A DNA stretch of 18,744 nt from Zetaproteobacteria bacterium (lineage in GTDB: Bacteria > Pseudomonadota > Alphaproteobacteria > Micavibrionales > Micavibrionaceae): contig NVXI01000007.1 of NCBI GenBank assembly GCA_002747015.1, positions 108,884 to 127,627 of the forward strand, given 5' to 3'. The notes under the pieces are model-generated. The model had not been told where the DNA came from, searched no databases, and worked only from the letters and a program-made list of their open reading frames with translations. The stretch's first letter is position 1. The number at the start of each line of letters is the position of its first letter. Below are positions 1 to 6,575 of the stretch, in pieces. A program made the translations under genes and the position numbers.

Positions 1-332
1 GCAATAAACAAAGACATACCATAACGCAAACCCACTGCCGAAATCGGCGTATGCACCTTTTCGACAACAGTTTCACGAATAATATCTCTCCACCATCCAA
101 ACATCACGCATAAAATCGCAAGAATACCGATATACACGCCGCTCAAACCCACAGCAATTCCGGCATTTCCGCTAGCCGGATCAGCAAATAAATGCACATC
201 ATGCATATACATAATGGTACCAACAGCCAACAACCCACCCGAAAAAGCAGAAACCAAAGGCCATATGCTGGGGGTGACCATATGATAAGGGTGAGGTTTA
301 CCAGTTGTTGTATATTCTATATTCTCAGCCAT
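1..332 (-). CDS. coxC: cytochrome c oxidase subunit III, 3' end missing (runs off the left edge)
   Basis: N-terminal 110 residues of subunit III of aa3-type cytochrome c oxidase, the seven-helix inner-membrane subunit that stabilises the CoxA/CoxB core. The translated start reads MAENIEYTTTGKPHPYHMV and continues SIWPL, matching the family's KPHPYH..-PSPWP opening. It is followed by a first hydrophobic helix, then a second around residues 60-78, the hallmark WWRDIIRE (about 79-86), and GLRYGMSLFI at the cut edge. The family is usually 260-290 residues, so over half lies outside the window. The ATG at 332 has no clear Shine-Dalgarno sequence. It lies downstream of ctaG on the same strand across a 219-bp gap, as usual for alphaproteobacterial cox clusters, although the gap is rather long. 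The identification is secure. Confidence 0.95.
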   Translation of the reverse strand, partial: MAENIEYTTTGKPHPYHMVTPSIWPLVSAFSGGLLAVGTIMYMHDVHLFADPASGNAGIAVGLSGVYIGILAILCVMFGWWRDIIRETVVEKVHTPISAVGLRYGMSLFI

Positions 333-551
333 AATATAACTTTTTGTTGTAGGAAAAATAACGGTTCATATATACTCATCTTTACAGAAAAGATACAACA
401 GTATTACGTACAATTCATCATTTTTCAAGATACGTATAAATAATGAAAATCACTGAGCACAAAATTAATCTAATAGAGGGTTCTCTACAACAAATAGGCA
501 ACATCCAACCAACATAATAGCACGATTTAAAACGACGAAAACAAAGCAGTA
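333..551. other. AT-rich intergenic gap between ctaG and coxC
   Basis: This 219-bp stretch separates two genes on the minus strand. I see no convincing hairpin terminator after ctaG and no strong promoter for coxC. A minor 5-bp stem (TAGAG-AACC-CTCTA) lies at about 473-486 with no U-run. A minus-strand frame of 16 codons (465-515) has no supporting ribosome binding site. The gap may hold a coxC promoter or an RNA processing site, but nothing is certain. Confidence 0.4.
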
Positions 552-1145
552 TCAATCATTTTCGTAGAATATCTCCAACGCCTGCTCCAATGCCGCCGAT
601 TCCGTTTTAAAAAAACTATACGATAGAGTTATTGTCGTCACATCATCCATATTACGATCGTCATGTAATTTCGGATCCACATAAAACAATACAGGCATAT
701 TCACTTTTTGATTGGGCTGTAGAACCTGCTCATCAAAACAAAAACACTGTACCTTATGAAAATATTTCCCAGCCTTAAGCGGTGTCACATTAAATGTCGC
801 CGTCCCTGCAATCGGCACTTGCGCACGATTAACAGCAATAAAATTGGCAAAACCTCTCTCCCCCAATTTTACCTGAATAGAAATCCTCTCTGGGCGAAAA
901 TTCCACGGTAAATCACGCGCCGTATTACTATCAAAACGCACCGTAATACTGCGATCAATAATTTCATTTGGTGAAGGGATCACCTCAGCTATCTGCGTTG
1001 TGCCACCCCACCCTGTCACGCGACAAAAAACATTATACAAAGGCACCGCAGCAAAAGACAGCCCCACCATCACACACACAACAACCAAGACAACCAAAAG
1101 GGTGCGTGTGTTTTTCTGCTCTAAATCTTGCTGTGTATTATTCAT
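552..1145 (-). CDS. ctaG: cytochrome c oxidase assembly protein CtaG/Cox11 (CuB copper delivery)
   Basis: Copper chaperone that inserts CuB into CoxA; a membrane-anchored periplasmic protein of 197 residues, the normal length for CtaG/Cox11. A short cytoplasmic tail precedes one helix (about residues 15-35). The segment VPLYNVFCRVTGWGGTTQ (34-51) then contains the conserved Cys41. The copper-binding pair CFCF (Cys134, Cys136) is followed by DEQ, and PVLFYVDP (151-158) is also typical. The start ATG at 1145 has only a weak Shine-Dalgarno match. Upstream on the same strand, at 1232-1260, a rho-independent terminator separates it from the preceding acidic-protein gene, so ctaG probably has its own promoter in 1146-1231. 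Family recognition is secure; the promoter is inference. Confidence 0.95.
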   Translation of the reverse strand: MNNTQQDLEQKNTRTLLVVLVVVCVMVGLSFAAVPLYNVFCRVTGWGGTTQIAEVIPSPNEIIDRSITVRFDSNTARDLPWNFRPERISIQVKLGERGFANFIAVNRAQVPIAGTATFNVTPLKAGKYFHKVQCFCFDEQVLQPNQKVNMPVLFYVDPKLHDDRNMDDVTTITLSYSFFKTESAALEQALEIFYEND

Positions 1146-1231
1146 ATCTATATTGGAAACCCTAAGTATTCATTACTTATGTAATCGCGAAATCTTTATA
1201 CGCCCTTATCTAAAAAAATAAAGCTCATATA

Positions 1232-1260
1232 ATAAAAAACAGCCCGCAAAAGCGGACTGC
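1232..1260 (-). terminator. rho-independent terminator after the acidic secreted protein gene
   Basis: Read on the minus strand, GCAGTCCGC-TTTT-GCGGGCTGT forms a 9-bp stem (two G-T wobbles) with a 4-nt loop, followed directly by a run of six T. It begins 26 nt past the stop codon at 1286. The orientation fits termination of transcripts coming from ydfG and the acidic-protein gene, and it lies upstream of ctaG. Confidence 0.8.
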
Positions 1261-1285
1261 ATATATTCCTACACATAAATACAGC

Positions 1286-1915
1286 TTATAAATCAGCCGG
1301 ATCAAACTCTGGCGCATCATCAGACGTTACAACCTTCTTCTTGGGTGTACCCTCTTCAACACTATCAGATGGGAGCATTTTTTCCATCAAGCCTGGCTCC
1401 TCAACATCATCAACAGACGCTGCTTCTTCCTCAGATACAGGCACGTCTTCAATGGTATCTGCATCATCTGAAACATCCACAGAGACCATCATGCTTTCTT
1501 CATCTTCCTGCGCTGCAGCTGTATCATCCTCAGAATCCTCCACTTCGCTCGCTTGATAAGCCACAGCCTCAGCTGTATAAACCTTCTTAACCGTATCACG
1601 ATACCCTTCTAACGCCTCAACATTCGGAGCTGAAAAATTCTCGCGTCGCTCATCCAAAGACGCGCGCAATTCCTTCGCCCCTTCTCTAAACGCAATTTGA
1701 CGACCATATATATCATAAAACTCTTTTGACTTTGTCGGCACAACCCCCGTAACAGCATCACGTGCCGTTGGCAAATTACCGACAAGATGACGTGCCTCTT
1801 CAAGTGTTAGAACCTCTGCCTGTTCAGCATCAGTCGCATCCTCAGCATATGAAAAAGAAACAGGAAACAAGGCAAAAGCCAAGAAAAGAAAAGCAACACG
1901 AGTATAAAATTTCAT
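1286..1915 (-). CDS. secreted acidic protein of unknown function inside the cox cluster
   Basis: Not a family I recognise. It encodes 209 residues from the ATG at 1915, chosen because GGAG (1923-1926) sits 7 nt upstream and because the protein then opens with a clean signal peptide. This has basic residues MKFYTR, a hydrophobic core VAFLFLAFALFPVSF, and a likely signal peptidase I cut after SYA (residue 24). An upstream in-frame extension to 1978 would bury the signal and overlap ydfG. Residues about 35-105 look like a folded, mostly helical domain with mixed charge (PTKSKEFYDIYGRQIAFREG and on). Residues about 120-209 are low-complexity and rich in Asp, Glu, Ser, Ala and Val, with a short KKK patch near the end. 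There is no cysteine in the mature part, so metal binding through Cys is excluded. It follows ydfG by 55 bp and precedes a terminator, so it is probably the last gene of the ctaB transcript. A periplasmic or exported location is inferred. Confidence 0.75.
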   Translation of the reverse strand: MKFYTRVAFLFLAFALFPVSFSYAEDATDAEQAEVLTLEEARHLVGNLPTARDAVTGVVPTKSKEFYDIYGRQIAFREGAKELRASLDERRENFSAPNVEALEGYRDTVKKVYTAEAVAYQASEVEDSEDDTAAAQEDEESMMVSVDVSDDADTIEDVPVSEEEAASVDDVEEPGLMEKMLPSDSVEEGTPKKKVVTSDDAPEFDPADL

Positions 1916-1922
1916 CGAAAAA

Positions 1923-1926
1923 CTCC
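1923..1926 (-). promoter_or_regulatory. ribosome binding site fixing the start of the acidic secreted protein
   Basis: On the minus strand GGAG stands 7 nt before the ATG at 1915. It is one of the clearest Shine-Dalgarno sites in the cox region and decides for this start over the longer in-frame extension. Confidence 0.65.
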
Positions 1927-1970
1927 GAAAGTAATAAAACAACTTATGTACACTACAGCATATTTCCAAT

Positions 1971-2759
1971 TTAATCAAAGCGTTCTATAGGATTTGAAGC
2001 AAAAGATTGTACTGTTGGCATTATTTCCATGCGATTTACATTGAAATAAGGAGGCAAAGTCGCACTCCACACAATAGCTTCTGCAACATCATCCGCACAC
2101 ATATTATTAGTATTAGCATAAACAGCTGCAGCTTTTTTCTCATCCCCCTTGAAACGCACTTTAGAAAACTGTGTTTCAATCGCACCAGGTTCAATATTAG
2201 TTACACGAACATTTGTGCCTTGCAAATCTCCACGCAAAGACAAGGAAAATTGCTTCACAAATGCCTTAGTTGCACAATAAACATTCCCGCCCGGATAAGG
2301 GTAATTTCCTGCAGTTGAGCCGATATTAATGATATGACCGCACTTGCGCTCTACCATACCACCTATAATAAAACGCGTCATACGCACCAGGGCCATATTG
2401 TTGACTGAGATCATAGTTTCCCAATCCTCAAGATCGCACTCATACGCTGGATCCAACCCTAAGGCAAGCCCCGCATTATTAATCAACAAATCAATATTCT
2501 GGAATTCAACAGAAATACCGTCAAGCGCCTCAACCATCGCCGCTTTATCTTGTATATCAAATACACATTCATATGTTTCGGTATCATACTCAGCACATAA
2601 CACATCTGATAAATCCTGCAATTTTTCAGCATTGCGCCCAACTAAAATAAGCTTAGACCCAAGTGCCGCAAAGCGATGCGCAAAAGCTCTGCCGAAATCC
2701 CCCGTAGAGCCGGTAATTAAAACTATATTTGGAATATAAGCATGGCGTTTTTCATACAT
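1971..2759 (-). CDS. ydfG: YdfG-like NADP-dependent 3-hydroxy acid dehydrogenase (short-chain dehydrogenase)
   Basis: Cytosolic short-chain dehydrogenase closely resembling E. coli YdfG, which oxidises L-allo-threonine and other 3-hydroxy acids and reduces malonic semialdehyde. About 262 residues. The cofactor motif TGSTGDFG follows the first strand, and VGRNAEKL after strand 2 has the Arg typical of NADP preference. NNAGLALG follows strand 4. The catalytic set is in INIGSTAG (Ser) and GGNVYCATKAF (Tyr, Lys). The block VRFKGDEKKA and the ending RMEIMPTVQSFA are YdfG-specific. The ATG at 2759 gives an 11-residue leader before the fold. A GTG at 2771 in the same frame would overlap the upstream small gene by 8 nt, and neither start has a good Shine-Dalgarno site. 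Its position between the CoxF-like gene and ctaG is unusual. The family is secure; its role beside oxidase genes is unknown. Confidence 0.9.
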   Translation of the reverse strand: MYEKRHAYIPNIVLITGSTGDFGRAFAHRFAALGSKLILVGRNAEKLQDLSDVLCAEYDTETYECVFDIQDKAAMVEALDGISVEFQNIDLLINNAGLALGLDPAYECDLEDWETMISVNNMALVRMTRFIIGGMVERKCGHIINIGSTAGNYPYPGGNVYCATKAFVKQFSLSLRGDLQGTNVRVTNIEPGAIETQFSKVRFKGDEKKAAAVYANTNNMCADDVAEAIVWSATLPPYFNVNRMEIMPTVQSFASNPIERFD

Positions 2760-2763
2760 AGGT

Positions 2764-2895
2764 CTAGCCACTCATTTTTACGATACTAATCGCCCAGATT
2801 AAAACGACAAGGCCGAAAATAACGGCCAAAACCGCATAGTTCTTCTTCGCCTTTTTCTTATGAAGGTCACTTCTATATGGGTCATCATGTGGCAT
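2764..2895 (-). CDS. CoxF-like 43-residue single-helix membrane protein of the cox operon
   Basis: A very short gene. The product has a polar, Lys-rich start (MPHDDPYRSDLHKKKAKKN), one membrane helix (about residues 20-37) and the tail SIVKMSG. Small proteins with a basic N-terminus, one helix and a tail close to IVKMG are known between ctaB and ctaG in alphaproteobacterial cox operons, where they are called CoxF. Their exact function is poorly defined, with an assembly role presumed. The ATG lies inside the end of ctaB (11-nt overlap), which suggests translational coupling. The stop TAG lies 4 nt before the ATG of ydfG, or overlaps its GTG alternative. Position, length and topology all agree, but the protein is too short for a certain family call. 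Confidence 0.75.
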   Translation of the reverse strand: MPHDDPYRSDLHKKKAKKNYAVLAVIFGLVVLIWAISIVKMSG

Positions 2896-3796
2896 TAATT
2901 ATCACCGCTAAAAATAATGCAAATAAGTAAAATATCGAATAACGAAACATCAAACGTGCATGTTTCAAATCATCCGATAAAAATACTTTAATCGCTGTTA
3001 CAATAAAAAAACCACTAAGCGCAACTGCGCATATTAAATAGATAACTCCTGCAAACCCCATGAAATACGGCAATATCGTAATAGGGAACAGCACAAGTGC
3101 ATATATAATCATTTGTATTTTCGTAGAGCGTACTCCTGCAACGACAGGCATCATAGGAATTTTGGCGGCCTTATAATCCGAATTCGCAAAAAGAGATAAT
3201 GCCCAGAAATGCGGCGGTGTCCAAAAGAATATAATCGCGAACAAAACCACAGCCTCTATTGCGATATCACCTGTTACAGCGGCCCATCCGACCATAGGCG
3301 GGAACGCACCTGCCGCGCCACCAATAACAATATTTTGCGGTGTAGAACGCTTTAACCACATTGTATAAACCAAAACATAGAACAAATTGGCAAAGGCCAA
3401 AATACCGGCAGCCACCCAATTCAGCGCAACCCCCATCAGCATTACTGAAAAGACCGACAACACCACACCAAAAGTAAGCGCATCATCCGCATCAATACGC
3501 CCCATCGGAATAGGCCGACCGCGTGTACGCTTCATCACCGCATCAATGTCGCGGTCATACCACATATTAATCGCACCCGCCGCACCCGCATTAACCGCCA
3601 GACATAGCATCGCAATCACAATTAAAAATGGATGCATTTCAAAAGCATTCGGAGCAACCCATAAACCAGCAAATCCGGTAAACACCACAAGGCTCATCAC
3701 ACGTGGTTTAAGCAAAGCAAAGAAATCACTCACGCGTGACTCCTTGCCACTCGCAACATCGTACAGACCATCATTATGTGCAATTATATTAACCAT
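2885..3796 (-). CDS. ctaB: protoheme IX farnesyltransferase (heme O synthase)
   Basis: Integral membrane UbiA-superfamily prenyltransferase that adds farnesyl to heme B, giving heme O, the precursor of the heme A used by CoxA. It has 303 residues, the usual length, with eight or nine hydrophobic segments. The first Asp-rich site is N77-MWY-D81-RDI-D85, followed by KRTRGRPIPMGRI (89-101). A second loop carries TPPHFWALSLFANSDYKAAK then IPMMPVV, typical of CtaB/CyoE rather than UbiA. The ATG at 3796 has only a weak upstream site. A terminator follows coxA at 3928-3950, so ctaB probably starts a separate transcript or relies on read-through. Its 3' end overlaps the CoxF-like gene by 11 nt. The heme A synthase gene (ctaA) is not in the window. 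Confidence 0.95.
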   Translation of the reverse strand: MVNIIAHNDGLYDVASGKESRVSDFFALLKPRVMSLVVFTGFAGLWVAPNAFEMHPFLIVIAMLCLAVNAGAAGAINMWYDRDIDAVMKRTRGRPIPMGRIDADDALTFGVVLSVFSVMLMGVALNWVAAGILAFANLFYVLVYTMWLKRSTPQNIVIGGAAGAFPPMVGWAAVTGDIAIEAVVLFAIIFFWTPPHFWALSLFANSDYKAAKIPMMPVVAGVRSTKIQMIIYALVLFPITILPYFMGFAGVIYLICAVALSGFFIVTAIKVFLSDDLKHARLMFRYSIFYLFALFLAVIINAT

Positions 3797-3801
3797 ACAC
3801 T

Positions 3802-3886
3802 TTACTTATCACGTTCAGAGAAAAGGTCACGCATTTTTTACACTCATCCACGTATCGACGCATCCCCAAGAGAAAAATGAACACAT
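3802..3886 (-). other. two tiny leader reading frames upstream of ctaB (tentative)
   Basis: On the minus strand, AAGGA stands 5-6 nt before an ATG at 3886. It opens a 19-codon frame (MCSFFSWGCVDTWMSVKNA) ending at 3827. A second 10-codon frame (MRDLFSERDK) starts at 3834, overlaps the first, and stops at 3802, five bases before the ctaB ATG. The first has a better ribosome site than ctaB itself. This arrangement could couple translation into ctaB or act as a leader peptide, but frames this short arise easily by chance. Confidence 0.25.
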
Positions 3887-3927
3887 ACTATTCCTTGAAA
3901 ATCACCATAAAAACGATCACACACAAG

Positions 3928-3950
3928 AAAGCCCCTTCAACAGGGGCTTT
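3928..3950 (-). terminator. hairpin terminator between coxA and ctaB
   Basis: Perfect 9-bp stem AAAGCCCCT / AGGGGCTTT with a 5-nt loop, starting 26 nt after the coxA stop. On the minus strand the stem ends in CTTT then CTTG, a modest U-tract; on the plus strand it runs into TTTAATTTT. Both neighbours are on the minus strand, so it most likely ends or attenuates the coxBA transcript. Confidence 0.75.
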
Positions 3951-3975
3951 AATTTTATCTCAAACATCAAAGATA

Positions 3976-5571
3976 TTATTTTACCTTTGGCTGAATTTCG
4001 AATTGATGGAACGGTGGTGGTGAAGATACAGACCACTCCAAGGTAAAACACTGTGGCTCAACATCCCAGTAATTATCCGTCGCCTTTTTACCAAAAAATA
4101 GCGTGTAAAAAACAACGAAAATAAACCAAACCGTCGCAATTCCTGTTAAATACGCACCATAGGATGAAACCATGTTCCAGCCTGCATAAGCATCCGGATA
4201 ATCAACATAACGACGTGGCATACCCTGAAGACCAAGGAAATGTTGCGGGAAGAAAATCAAATTTACACCAACAAAAGTTACCCAGAAATGAATTTGTCCC
4301 ATCCATTCAGGATACATTCTTCCCGACATCTTGCCGATCCAATAATAGAATCCTGCAAATAAAGCAAATACAGCACCAAGTGACAAAACATAATGGAAAT
4401 GCGCAATCACGTAATATGTATCATGCAAAGCAACGTCCATACCCGCGTTCGCCAATACAACGCCGGTTACACCACCAACAGTGAAAAGGAATATAAACCC
4501 TATCGCCCAAAGCATAGGCACTTTAAAGCTGATCGATCCGCCCCACATTGTCGCAATCCAAGAGAAAATCTTAATCCCCGTTGGAATAGCAATAATAAGG
4601 GTCGCCGCCGTGAAGTAGGCACGCGTATCGACACTCATACCAACAGTATACATATGATGCGCCCAAACAACGAAACCAACCGCGCCAATAGAAACCATCG
4701 CATACGCCATACCAAGATATCCAAAAATTGGACGTTTCGAGAACGTTGCAACAATATGCGAGATAATACCAAATGCTGGTAAAATCATAATATACACTTC
4801 CGGGTGACCAAAGAACCAGAACAAGTGCTGGAATAAGATGGGATCACCACCACCCTCTGGGTTAAAGAAGGATGTACCAAAATTTCGATCCGTTAACAGC
4901 ATCGTAATCGCACCACCCAAAACAGGCAAAGACAAAACCAGCAAGAATGAGGTGACAAGCATCGACCATACGAATAACGGCATTTTATGCAATGTCATAC
5001 CCGGCGCCCGCATATTAAAGATCGTCGTGATCACGTTCGCTGCACCTAGGATAGAGCTTGCCCCTGCCAAATGGAGCGCGAAAATCGCCATATCAACCGA
5101 CATACCGTCATGCCCAAAAGCACTCCCCGATAGTGGCGGATAAATCGTCCATCCGGTTCCGGCCCCTCCTCCAATCACAGTCGATAAGCCCAGCAATAAA
5201 AACGCCGGTACAAGCAACCAAAAAGAAATATTATTCAAACGCGGAAACGCCATGTCCGGTGCGCCAATCATAAGCGGTACAAACCAGTTTCCGAACCCGC
5301 CAATCAAACCTGGCATTACTACGAAGAACACCATAATAAGACCATGCGCCGTAATAATCACATTCCACATATGCCCATCAACACCGCCCGCAGAATCCAG
5401 AAAATACTGCACGCCTGGCTGCTCCAACTCCAAACGCATAAACATAGAGAACAAACCACCGACAAGACCGGCAATAATTGAGAATATAATATAAAGTGTG
5501 CCAATATCCTTATGGTTTGTTGACATGAACCAACGTCTAAAGAAACTTGGTTTGTGATCGTGATCGCCCAT
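3976..5571 (-). CDS. coxA: cytochrome c oxidase subunit I (aa3-type, heme a/a3-CuB)
   Basis: Catalytic subunit of the terminal oxidase: reduces O2 to water and pumps protons across the inner membrane. 531 residues, about twelve helices. Heme a ligands are His76 (AHGLIMVFF) and His393, and the heme a3 ligand is His391 (VIAHFHYV). CuB ligands are His256, His305 and His306, and Tyr260 is placed for the His-Tyr crosslink. Proton channels are intact: Asp106 ([12 protein letters not shown]) opens the D channel, Glu258 in FGHPEVY ends it, and Lys334 (PTGIKIFSW) marks the K channel. These features make it an A1-type heme-copper oxidase. The ATG at 5571 is preceded by AAGGA at 5582-5586. It follows coxB by 38 bp in the same transcript and is followed by a terminator. 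No unusual residues were seen. Confidence 0.98.
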   Translation of the reverse strand: MGDHDHKPSFFRRWFMSTNHKDIGTLYIIFSIIAGLVGGLFSMFMRLELEQPGVQYFLDSAGGVDGHMWNVIITAHGLIMVFFVVMPGLIGGFGNWFVPLMIGAPDMAFPRLNNISFWLLVPAFLLLGLSTVIGGGAGTGWTIYPPLSGSAFGHDGMSVDMAIFALHLAGASSILGAANVITTIFNMRAPGMTLHKMPLFVWSMLVTSFLLVLSLPVLGGAITMLLTDRNFGTSFFNPEGGGDPILFQHLFWFFGHPEVYIMILPAFGIISHIVATFSKRPIFGYLGMAYAMVSIGAVGFVVWAHHMYTVGMSVDTRAYFTAATLIIAIPTGIKIFSWIATMWGGSISFKVPMLWAIGFIFLFTVGGVTGVVLANAGMDVALHDTYYVIAHFHYVLSLGAVFALFAGFYYWIGKMSGRMYPEWMGQIHFWVTFVGVNLIFFPQHFLGLQGMPRRYVDYPDAYAGWNMVSSYGAYLTGIATVWFIFVVFYTLFFGKKATDNYWDVEPQCFTLEWSVSSPPPFHQFEIQPKVK

Positions 5572-5609
5572 TTTTTTTAAATCCTTATTCTCAAACGGTC
5601 ATAGCCTAA

Positions 5610-6446
5610 TTACTGCTGTAGAGCAGTTAATTTAATATCTTTAATAACATTATCATTTGCGGAAAATTCTTCCTTCGCACGCATTGTCCATGCTTCAAAC
5701 TCTTCCTTGGTCACAGCATGCACCTCAATTGGCATAAAACTATGATCCTTACCACATAGCTCAGAACATTGACCATAATAAACCCCGACACGGTCAATAC
5801 GAAACCATGTTTCATTTGTACGCCCAGGCACTGTATCAATTTTCACGCCAAATGCAGGAATCGCCCATGCATGGATAACATCATTTGAGGTTACAAGAAT
5901 CGCGATGTCAGTTTCAATCGGTAACACAACAACATTATCAGTCGAAAGTAATCTTTTCTGATCGGAGCGCAAATCTTCCGTAGCCACCATCCGCGAGTCA
6001 AACGTAAGACCACCCTGATCAGGATATTCATATCCCCAATACCACTGATACCCTGTAATCTTTAAGGTCATCTCTGGCTCAACAATACGATCATTTTTAT
6101 AAAGCAGCTTAAATGACGGAATGGCAATGATAATCAAAAGAACAATGGGGAGCACTGTCCATACAATTTCAAGTAACACATTATGCGTCACCTTAGACGG
6201 TACTTTATTTACGTGCTTATTATAACGAACAGCAACATAAGCCAATAACAACGTTACAAATACTGTTATGCCTGTAATAATGATCATCAATAAATTATGA
6301 AAATCATAAATACGTTCCGCCGAAGAAGAGGCCGCAGGTTGGAAACCCAAACCCCAATCCACTGGTCCAGACGCCAGTACAGGATTCGCTAAAACGATCA
6401 AACCTACAAACGCCGATAATGCCGTCCAGAGTATATTTTTTGTCAT
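5610..6446 (-). CDS. coxB: cytochrome c oxidase subunit II (CuA)
   Basis: Electron entry subunit: accepts electrons from cytochrome c at the binuclear CuA centre in the periplasm and passes them to heme a of CoxA. From the ATG at 6446 the product has 278 residues, with a signal peptide (MTKNILWTALSAFVGLIVLA, cut near VLA-SGP at residue 25). Two helices follow (about 51-73 and 92-115). The aromatic patch YQWYWGYEYPD (133-143) lies at the cytochrome c docking and transfer site. CuA ligands are His192, Cys227, Glu229, Cys231, His235 and Met238 (CSELCGKDHSFM). An in-frame extension to 6527 adds residues ahead of the signal peptide and is unlikely. It heads the coxB-coxA transcript. The 129-bp gap before it, after rsmE, should hold the promoter; a weak candidate there is TTGCTT with TATTCA 17 nt downstream. 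Confidence 0.97.
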   Translation of the reverse strand: MTKNILWTALSAFVGLIVLANPVLASGPVDWGLGFQPAASSSAERIYDFHNLLMIIITGITVFVTLLLAYVAVRYNKHVNKVPSKVTHNVLLEIVWTVLPIVLLIIIAIPSFKLLYKNDRIVEPEMTLKITGYQWYWGYEYPDQGGLTFDSRMVATEDLRSDQKRLLSTDNVVVLPIETDIAILVTSNDVIHAWAIPAFGVKIDTVPGRTNETWFRIDRVGVYYGQCSELCGKDHSFMPIEVHAVTKEEFEAWTMRAKEEFSANDNVIKDIKLTALQQ

Positions 6447-6575
6447 TATAAAATCTTTTTGTTTTCTTATGTAAAAACTGAAAAATACGCACGTAAATTT
6501 TCGATAGTATGAATAAGAATATATCACTGAAAAAGCAAGCCTGAACAGAGTGATTTCCTGATTTTTTTAATCTAT

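Noticed and set aside
192..443. Plus-strand open frame of 83 codons across the coxC start
   Set aside because: It is antisense to the conserved start of coxC and extends into AT-rich spacer, with no protein-like features.
465..515. 16-codon minus-strand frame between ctaG and coxC
   Set aside because: It has no ribosome binding site and no context; such a short frame is expected by chance in AT-rich DNA.
1916..1978. Longer start for the acidic secreted protein
   Set aside because: It would overlap ydfG, lacks a ribosome site and puts 21 residues ahead of a clear signal peptide.
2344..2739. Plus-strand open frame of 131 codons opposite ydfG
   Set aside because: It is a mirror of a well-identified dehydrogenase gene, with no family features of its own.
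3387..4046. Plus-strand open frame of 219 codons opposite ctaB and the end of coxA
   Set aside because: It lies antisense to two certain genes, has no recognisable motif or good ribosome site, and its length follows from the codon use of the opposite strand.
6447..6527. Longer start for coxB
   Set aside because: The extra 27 residues precede a normal signal peptide and cover the likely promoter/leader.
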